This document shows, in pieces, positions 8,273-12,076 of a stretch of 12,076 nt of DNA. The translations under genes were made by a program, and so were the position numbers. The first letter of the stretch is position 1. Each line of letters starts with the position of its first letter. The DNA is from JAEUMD01 sp050250815 (GTDB lineage Bacteria > Pseudomonadota > Alphaproteobacteria > Rhizobiales > Hyphomicrobiaceae), in assembly GCA_050250815.1 (NCBI GenBank), contig JBFWNY010000061.1, positions 1 through 12,076 of the forward strand, given 5' to 3'. The notes beneath the pieces were generated by a model. It had not been told where the DNA came from. It searched no databases and worked only from the letters and a program-made list of their open reading frames with translations.

Positions 8273-9085
8273 ATGGCGGGCGAAGCGGCGGTCGAACCGC
8301 CGGAGAAGGTGGTCAAGACGAAGTCTGACTGGCCCGACGTCAACAAGATCAGCGTCGAGGATCTGATCGAAGCTCTCGCGGCGGGGATTCGCGACTTCAG
8401 GGCCGCGCCCAAGTATGGACTGTTCTTCGGCGGCATGTATGCGGTGGTGGGCTGGCTGCTGCTCGTCATGCTGTTCCATTTCAAGCTCAACTATCTGGTC
8501 TATCCGGTCGCCATGGGCTTCGCGCTGATCGCGCCGTTTGCCAGCGTTGGCTTCTATTCGGTGAGCGACTTTCTGGAGCGCGGCAAGCCGCTGTCGTGGA
8601 GCGCCGTCTTTGGCGCGGTGCGCGCCGGTTCCAAGCGCGACCTCAGATGGATGGCGCTCATCACCGGCTTCACGTTCTTCATGTGGATCGACTACGCGGC
8701 GCTGCTGCTGCTGAGCTTCCTGGGCTTCGATGCGCTGGGCCCGCAATTCTTCGACCTGGTGTTCGGCACGCCGCAAGGGCTGTTCTTCCTTGTGGTCGGC
8801 CATCTGACCGGAGCCGTCATCGCCATCATCGTTTTCTCGATCTCCGTTGTCACCTACCCCATGCTCTACGACCGAGACGTCGATTTCGTCACAGCCATGG
8901 TGACGAGCGTGCGTCTGGTGTTCGCCAATCCGGTGACGATGCTGATCTGGTGCGCGTTCATTACGGCACTGACCGGCTTGTCGCTCATTTCGGTCTTCCT
9001 GGGCCTGTTCGTCATGCTTCCCGTCCTGGGTCACGCCAGCTGGCACCTCTATCGCCGCGCTGTCGGCCCGCAACCGGCGGCGTGA
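8273..9085 (+). CDS. DUF2189-family multi-spanning membrane protein
   Basis: This 270-residue protein matches my knowledge of the DUF2189 (COG5473) integral membrane family, which is common in proteobacteria and has no established function. After a soluble stretch with VNKISVEDLIEALAAGIRDF (23-42) come about six hydrophobic segments, near 48-66, 72-94, 124-148, 160-190, 213-232 and 236-250. The short signature PKYGLFFGGMYAV (46-58), a central GFYSVSDFLERGKPLSW (92-108) and LYDRDVDFVTAMVTSVRLV (198-216) are typical of the family. I set the start at 8273 rather than 8216 because a strong GGGAGGTGAGG ribosome site directly precedes this ATG. The radical SAM gene begins 21 bases after its stop, so the two are probably one operon. 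Function is unknown; a role coupled to the radical SAM protein is inference. Confidence 0.85.
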   Translation: MAGEAAVEPPEKVVKTKSDWPDVNKISVEDLIEALAAGIRDFRAAPKYGLFFGGMYAVVGWLLLVMLFHFKLNYLVYPVAMGFALIAPFASVGFYSVSDFLERGKPLSWSAVFGAVRAGSKRDLRWMALITGFTFFMWIDYAALLLLSFLGFDALGPQFFDLVFGTPQGLFFLVVGHLTGAVIAIIVFSISVVTYPMLYDRDVDFVTAMVTSVRLVFANPVTMLIWCAFITALTGLSLISVFLGLFVMLPVLGHASWHLYRRAVGPQPAA

Positions 9086-9106
9086 TCTCGACGCAAGGGA
9101 GAAGCC

Positions 9107-10018
9107 ATGGAGCGGAAAGCCGTAGATGCCGATCCCGTGCGCTACGTGCCGCCGGTTTACCGGCCGCCAAGCGAGTCGGCCTCGCTCATCCTGCCTGTGA
9201 CGGACGGCTGCTCGTGGAACCGCTGCACCTTCTGCGAGATGTACACCGACCCGCAGAAGAAGTTCCGGCCGCGCGGCGAGGAGGAGATCGTCGAGACGAT
9301 CCGCCGTTGCCGGGACGTCTACGGCAAAGGGGCGCACCGCGTCTTTCTTGCCGATGGCGATGCGCTGACCCTGTCGGTGCGCCGGCTGTCGACGATCCTG
9401 AAAGCTATACGGCGCGAACTGCCCTGGGTGCGCCGGATCTCGAGTTATTGCCTGCCCCGCAACGTCCGCAACAAGTCGGTCGACGACCTCAAGGCGCTCG
9501 CCGATCTCGGCCTTTCGCTCGTCTATGTCGGCGCCGAGTCGGGCGACGATGAAGTGCTGACGAATGTCAGCAAGGGCGAGACGTTCGATACGACGCGCGA
9601 GGCGCTCGACAAGCTCGGCGCCGCCGGCATCAAGCGGTCGGTGATGATCATCAATGGCCTGGGCGGGCGCGCCTTGTCGCGGCAGCATGCGGAGAACTCG
9701 GCCGCGCTGATGAACGCCACGCAGCCCGAATTTCTCTCCACGCTTGTCCTCAGCTTCCCGAAAGGACGGGAGCGGTTCCGCGCGGAGTTCGAGGGCTGGG
9801 AGGAACTCACCATCGAGGAACTGATCGGCGAGATGGAACTGCTGGTATCGCGTCTGGAGCTCGACCGCACGGTGTTCCGGTCGGACCATGCGTCGAACTG
9901 GCTGGTTCTGCGCGGCATGCTAGGTGCGGACAAGGAGCGGCTTCTCGCCCAGATAGCAGTGGCAAAGCTCGATACGGCTGCGGTACGCCTCCGGCCCGCG
10001 TGGGCTGGCGGGCTCTGA
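9107..10018 (+). CDS. Radical SAM protein with CX4CX2C cluster motif
   Basis: This 303-residue protein is a radical SAM enzyme. The cluster cysteines are C35, C40 and C43 in GCSWNRCTFCEMY, a CX4CX2C spacing rather than the common CX3CX2C. From memory, GC-x-x-N-x-CTFC with one extra residue is normal for a subgroup of Elp3/YgiQ-like uncharacterised radical SAM proteins, so the site is likely functional. Later features agree with the TIM-barrel fold: VFLADGDAL (91-99), RISSYCLPRNV (130-140), YVGAESGDDEVL (160-171) and MIINGLGGR (195-203). No B12-binding or auxiliary-cluster domain is evident. GGGAGAAGCC before the ATG is a good ribosome site. It follows the DUF2189 gene closely and faces aqpS convergently with only 26 bases between stops and no clear terminator. 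Substrate and product are unknown. Confidence 0.88.
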   Translation: MERKAVDADPVRYVPPVYRPPSESASLILPVTDGCSWNRCTFCEMYTDPQKKFRPRGEEEIVETIRRCRDVYGKGAHRVFLADGDALTLSVRRLSTILKAIRRELPWVRRISSYCLPRNVRNKSVDDLKALADLGLSLVYVGAESGDDEVLTNVSKGETFDTTREALDKLGAAGIKRSVMIINGLGGRALSRQHAENSAALMNATQPEFLSTLVLSFPKGRERFRAEFEGWEELTIEELIGEMELLVSRLELDRTVFRSDHASNWLVLRGMLGADKERLLAQIAVAKLDTAAVRLRPAWAGGL

Positions 10019-10044
10019 TCGAACGGTGATTGCCCGGCCGCCTG

Positions 10045-10713
10045 TCAGGATTCCCGCGGCCACAGAAGGCGTGCGACGGCCAGAGCGAAGACCATTCCGG
10101 CGAGCTGAGCGGCGATGAACGGCGCAGCATTGGCCGGTGCGATACCCGCGAACGTATCCGTAAGAGTACGCGCGATCGTCACGGCAGGATTGGCGAACGA
10201 TGTCGAGGCGGTGAACCAGTAGGCTGCGGTGATGTAGAGTCCGACGGCGTATGGCACCGCTTTGGGATCTGCCTTGAGGCATCCGAGGATGGTGAGCACG
10301 AGGCCCATCGTTGCCACTGCTTCCGCGAACCATTGTCCGCCGCCCGTCCGCACGGTGGATGACACCTGCCAGAGCGGCAGGTCGAACATGGCGTGTGCGG
10401 CGACGACGCCGGCTATCGCGCCCGCGACCTGAACCGCGACGTAGGGCGCGAGCGTGCCGAGCGGCAGCTCGCGACGCAGCGCGAAGGTCAGCGAAACGAC
10501 GGGATTGAAATGGGCGCCCGAGACGGGCCCGAGGACCAGTATCAGCACCACGAGGATGGCGCCGGTGGCCAGCGAGTTGGCCAACAGCGCGATGGCGACG
10601 TTACCGCCTGCGAGCTTTGCTCCCATGATGCCGGAGCCGACCACGGTGGCGAGCAGGAAGGCGGTGCCGAGGCCTTCGGCGATGAGCGTCCGGAGAGCAG
10701 GCATTGCCGTCAC
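10045..10713 (-). CDS. aqpS: AqpS-like aquaporin/aquaglyceroporin of the ars operon
   Basis: This is a 222-residue major intrinsic protein channel. Its two half-helix motifs are NPV (70-72, in GAHFNPVVS) and NPA (175-177, in FANPAVT), with six hydrophobic spans. In most aquaporins an Arg directly follows the second NPA and narrows the pore; here that position is Val178, which should widen the filter and suit neutral arsenite. From memory, Sinorhizobium meliloti AqpS shows the same substitution. In that organism AqpS takes the place of an arsenite pump: arsenite made by ArsC flows out down its gradient. The start is GTG at 10713, overlapping the arsC stop as GTGA, which implies translational coupling; an ATG at 10704 is possible. 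It is the last gene of arsR-arsC-aqpS. The substrate assignment rests on context plus the filter residue. Confidence 0.9.
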   Translation of the reverse strand: MTAMPALRTLIAEGLGTAFLLATVVGSGIMGAKLAGGNVAIALLANSLATGAILVVLILVLGPVSGAHFNPVVSLTFALRRELPLGTLAPYVAVQVAGAIAGVVAAHAMFDLPLWQVSSTVRTGGGQWFAEAVATMGLVLTILGCLKADPKAVPYAVGLYITAAYWFTASTSFANPAVTIARTLTDTFAGIAPANAAPFIAAQLAGMVFALAVARLLWPRES

Positions 10714-11234
10714 GATTGCCGGGCCTTCGCGGTAGCCCCCTCCAGTCCACCGATGCGGTCGAGGTGTCCTTGCAGCTTGAGCGCATCAAGGCTGGCAAAG
10801 GGGAGTGCGGCAAACGCCTCGATACGCCGCGACAGATAGCGGAAGGCCTGCTCGAAGGCGCGCTCCTTCTCGAGGTCGGTGCCCTCCACCGCGGCCGGGT
10901 CCTCGATGCCCCAGTGCGACGTGACCGGCTGTCCCGGCCACAGTGGACACGCCTCGCCGGCGGCGCTGTCGCAAACGGTTATCACGAAGTCCATGCGTGG
11001 CGCGTCGGGGCCGCTGAACTCCTCCCAGCTCTTCGACCTGAAGTCCTCGGCGGGATAGTTGTGGGCGCGAAGCACTTTGAGTGCGTACGGGTTGACCACG
11101 CCCTTGGGCTGGCTGCCGGCCGAGAAGGCGCGGAACTTGTTTCCGCCGACGCGGCGCATGATGCCTTCGGCGAGGACCGAGCGCGCGGTATTGCCGGTGC
11201 ACAGGAACAGAACATTGTACGGCGTGTCAGGCAC
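10710..11234 (-). CDS. arsC: Arsenate reductase ArsC, thioredoxin-coupled type
   Basis: ArsC reduces arsenate to arsenite in the cytoplasm. This 174-residue protein belongs to the low-molecular-weight phosphatase-like family, not the glutaredoxin-linked one. The P-loop CX5R is C12-TGNTA-R18, followed by S19. The redox relay cysteines are C88 and C95 (VCDSAAGEACP), seven residues apart as in staphylococcal ArsC (Cys82 and Cys89). HWGIEDPA (107-114) supplies the catalytic Asp of the DP motif. The start is GTG at 11234 with AGGGAG 9 bases upstream. It is 24 bases after arsR and overlaps the aquaporin start by 4 bases, so the three genes form one operon. The last 25 or so residues, beyond the usual core, are Ala/Arg-rich and look unremarkable. 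Arsenate reduction is well supported; plain phosphatase activity is the less likely option. Confidence 0.94.
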   Translation of the reverse strand: MPDTPYNVLFLCTGNTARSVLAEGIMRRVGGNKFRAFSAGSQPKGVVNPYALKVLRAHNYPAEDFRSKSWEEFSGPDAPRMDFVITVCDSAAGEACPLWPGQPVTSHWGIEDPAAVEGTDLEKERAFEQAFRYLSRRIEAFAALPFASLDALKLQGHLDRIGGLEGATAKARQS

Positions 11235-11258
11235 AGCAGTGCTCCCTGGGTCTCAACT

Positions 11259-11669
11259 TCACTTTGGCCTTGCGGAACGTCGGTCGCCGGCGGCTGCCTT
11301 GGGTTTTCGCAAGGCGGGCGCTTGGCGCGCCCGCGGCGGGCAGCAGGGCTCGATGCGCGCGAGAATTGGCGCGCACACCTCGGGTCTGCCGCCGCAGCAG
11401 TCTTCCAGCAGGAACACCACCAGCCCTTGCAGTCGCGTCATGTCAGCGCGGTAGACGATCGAGCGTGAATGGCGTTCCCCGCGCACGAGCCCGCATTGGG
11501 AGAGCTGTGATAGGTGCGATGACATGGTGTTCTGCGGGACGTCCAGGCGGCGCGCGATCTCACCGGCTGGCAGTCCCCCGGGCTCGGCCGCGACGAGCAG
11601 TCGGAACGCACCGAGCCGGGTTGGCTGGGCGAGCGCCGCGAAGCAGGCGAGGGCTGTCGTTTCATCCAT
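11259..11669 (-). CDS. arsR: ArsR-family arsenite-responsive repressor
   Basis: This is a 136-residue winged-helix repressor of the ArsR/SmtB family. ALAQPTRLGAFRLLV (12-26) is the family entry, EIARRLDVPQNTMSSHLSQLSQCGLV (37-62) the helix-turn-helix, and GERHSRSIVYRAD (64-76) the wing. The E. coli-type CXC metal site in the DNA-binding helix is missing. Instead there is a C-terminal cluster, C91, C92 and C99 (CCGGRPEVC), close to the CC-x5-C As(III) site known from Acidithiobacillus ferrooxidans ArsR, plus a second pair, C109 and C110. The tail after 111 is basic and probably disordered. The ATG at 11669 abuts an ArsR-type palindrome and has no ribosome site, so it may be read from a nearly leaderless message. 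It heads arsR-arsC-aqpS and should repress that operon until arsenite binds. Confidence 0.93.
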   Translation of the reverse strand: MDETTALACFAALAQPTRLGAFRLLVAAEPGGLPAGEIARRLDVPQNTMSSHLSQLSQCGLVRGERHSRSIVYRADMTRLQGLVVFLLEDCCGGRPEVCAPILARIEPCCPPRARQAPALRKPKAAAGDRRSARPK

Positions 11670-11689
11670 ATATCGAGAATTATCGATAT
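11670..11689. promoter_or_regulatory. ArsR operator palindrome
   Basis: ATATCGA (11670-11676) and TCGATAT (11683-11689) are exact reverse complements around a 6-base spacer. The element touches the arsR start codon and covers the likely -10 box. Inverted repeats of this size over the promoter are usual ArsR binding sites. Binding by this ArsR would block polymerase, giving autoregulation of the whole operon. Confidence 0.75.
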
Positions 11690-11705
11690 TTTAGACCGGG
11701 CGCAA
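11679..11705 (-). promoter_or_regulatory. Candidate ars operon promoter
   Basis: On the minus strand, TTGCGC (11705-11700) and GATAAT (11684-11679) lie 15 bases apart; GATAAT matches five of six bases of the -10 consensus. The -10 lies inside the ArsR palindrome. Transcription would start only two or three bases before the arsR ATG. The spacer is short for sigma-70, and shifting the -10 by one base gives 16. Confidence 0.45.
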
Positions 11706-11806
11706 GGGGATTGTGGTTTTCGTGGTCCGGCGTCGACGCGATGGGAGTGGCCACGCGGTTCAGTCCACGTGTGCGGACAAGGATCCCTGGGCCAGGGGAC
11801 ACGGGG

Positions 11807-12076
11807 CTAGGGATTGTCGGGCGTGAGCCAGAGCACGGCCCAGCCCTTCTGCGGCTCCAGCAGCCGGATCAGGTTGCGGCTCGCGTCCCACGTCGCGGCC
11901 AGCGGAAGGGAGGCGAGGATGCCGGCATCCTGATCGGCCAAATCGGAGGGACAGGGGGATTTCTCGGGTTCGGACGCCTTGGCGGCCACGACAATGCGCA
12001 CGGTCGTTTCCGTCGCATCGTAGGTGCCTTCGAAGCGCGTGCAGCCGGTCGAGCCCATCAGCTTGCCGTCCTTGAA
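11807..12076 (-). CDS. META-domain (HslJ-like) protein, 5' end outside the window
   Basis: Only the last 89 residues are visible; the frame stays open to the window edge. The sequence starts FKDGKLMGSTGCTRFEGTYD, which fits the META-domain signature of a glycine-rich turn followed by GCNxFxGxY, here with Thr for Asn. CPSDLADQDAGILASLPLAATW follows in two parts (38-47 and 48-59), like the CPxxxxxxE/DxxFLxAL segment of the family, and the protein ends shortly after a final strand (GWAVLWLTP). META-domain proteins are usually secreted or lipoproteins with no defined biochemical role; E. coli HslJ is linked to novobiocin resistance. The ATG at 12058 is in frame but unlikely to be the start because the domain continues upstream. 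A 137-base gap separates it from arsR on the same strand, and a CCCTGG-G-CCAGGG palindrome lies just after its stop. Confidence 0.65.
   Translation of the reverse strand, partial: FKDGKLMGSTGCTRFEGTYDATETTVRIVVAAKASEPEKSPCPSDLADQDAGILASLPLAATWDASRNLIRLLEPQKGWAVLWLTPDNP

Noticed and set aside
8134..8328. 64-codon gene starting at a GTGA overlap with the sugar dehydrogenase stop
   Set aside because: It contains the probable terminator, overlaps the DUF2189 start in another frame, and its product is low in complexity with no motif.
8084..9889. Open minus-strand frame of about 600 codons
   Set aside because: It lies opposite the DUF2189 and radical SAM genes; its product is rich in Arg, His, Asp and Glu with no motif, as expected for the antisense of GC-rich coding DNA.
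11785..11797. CCCTGG-G-CCAGGG palindrome as terminator of the META-domain gene
   Set aside because: A one-base centre cannot form a normal loop without losing pairs, and no T-run follows; kept only as a remark.

Overview
The window is GC-rich and densely coding. I read it as a chromosomal segment of an alphaproteobacterium, probably of the order Hyphomicrobiales. The main reason is the leftward gene run dapF - mtaB - ftsY - yciB/ispZ, an arrangement I know from that order. Supporting signs are an aquaporin-based ars operon of the Sinorhizobium AqpS type and a DUF2189 membrane protein. I see no insertion sequence, integrase, phage gene, CRISPR array, tRNA or rRNA, so this looks like core chromosome with a small arsenic-resistance cassette.

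Layout from left to right. Positions 1-325 hold no gene I can defend. A MarR-family regulator (326-904, minus) has a nested palindrome upstream at 948-978 that suits an operator. Next comes the leftward housekeeping run, read from right to left: dapF (6081-5215, diaminopimelate epimerase), mtaB (5180-3822, tRNA methylthiotransferase), ftsY (3825-2638, SRP receptor), then two tandem and diverged YciB/IspZ-type membrane proteins (2576-1797 and 1706-1095). mtaB and ftsY share a 4-base stop/start overlap. The second YciB-like protein counted from the window start (1797-2576) has a long Ala/Pro-rich tail.

A rightward block starts across a 144-base divergent region from dapF. It holds a small class I SAM methyltransferase (6226-6831), a membrane-anchored PQQ-type aldose sugar dehydrogenase (6932-8137, followed by a likely terminator), a DUF2189 multi-spanning membrane protein (8273-9085) and, 21 bases later, a radical SAM protein with a CX4CX2C cluster motif (9107-10018).

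The right end is a leftward arsenic operon: arsR (11669-11259), thioredoxin-type arsC (11234-10710) and an AqpS-like aquaporin (10713-10045), with a clear ArsR-type operator abutting the arsR start codon. Together these would sense arsenite, reduce arsenate to arsenite and let arsenite leave by downhill flow through the channel, without an ArsB/Acr3 pump in the window. The 3' part of a META-domain (HslJ-like) gene runs off the right edge on the minus strand.

I found no clear undescribed multi-gene system. The points most worth checking are the tandem YciB pair, the DUF2189/radical SAM pair, the probable leaderless starts of dapF and arsR, and several exact inverted repeats in intergenic DNA.
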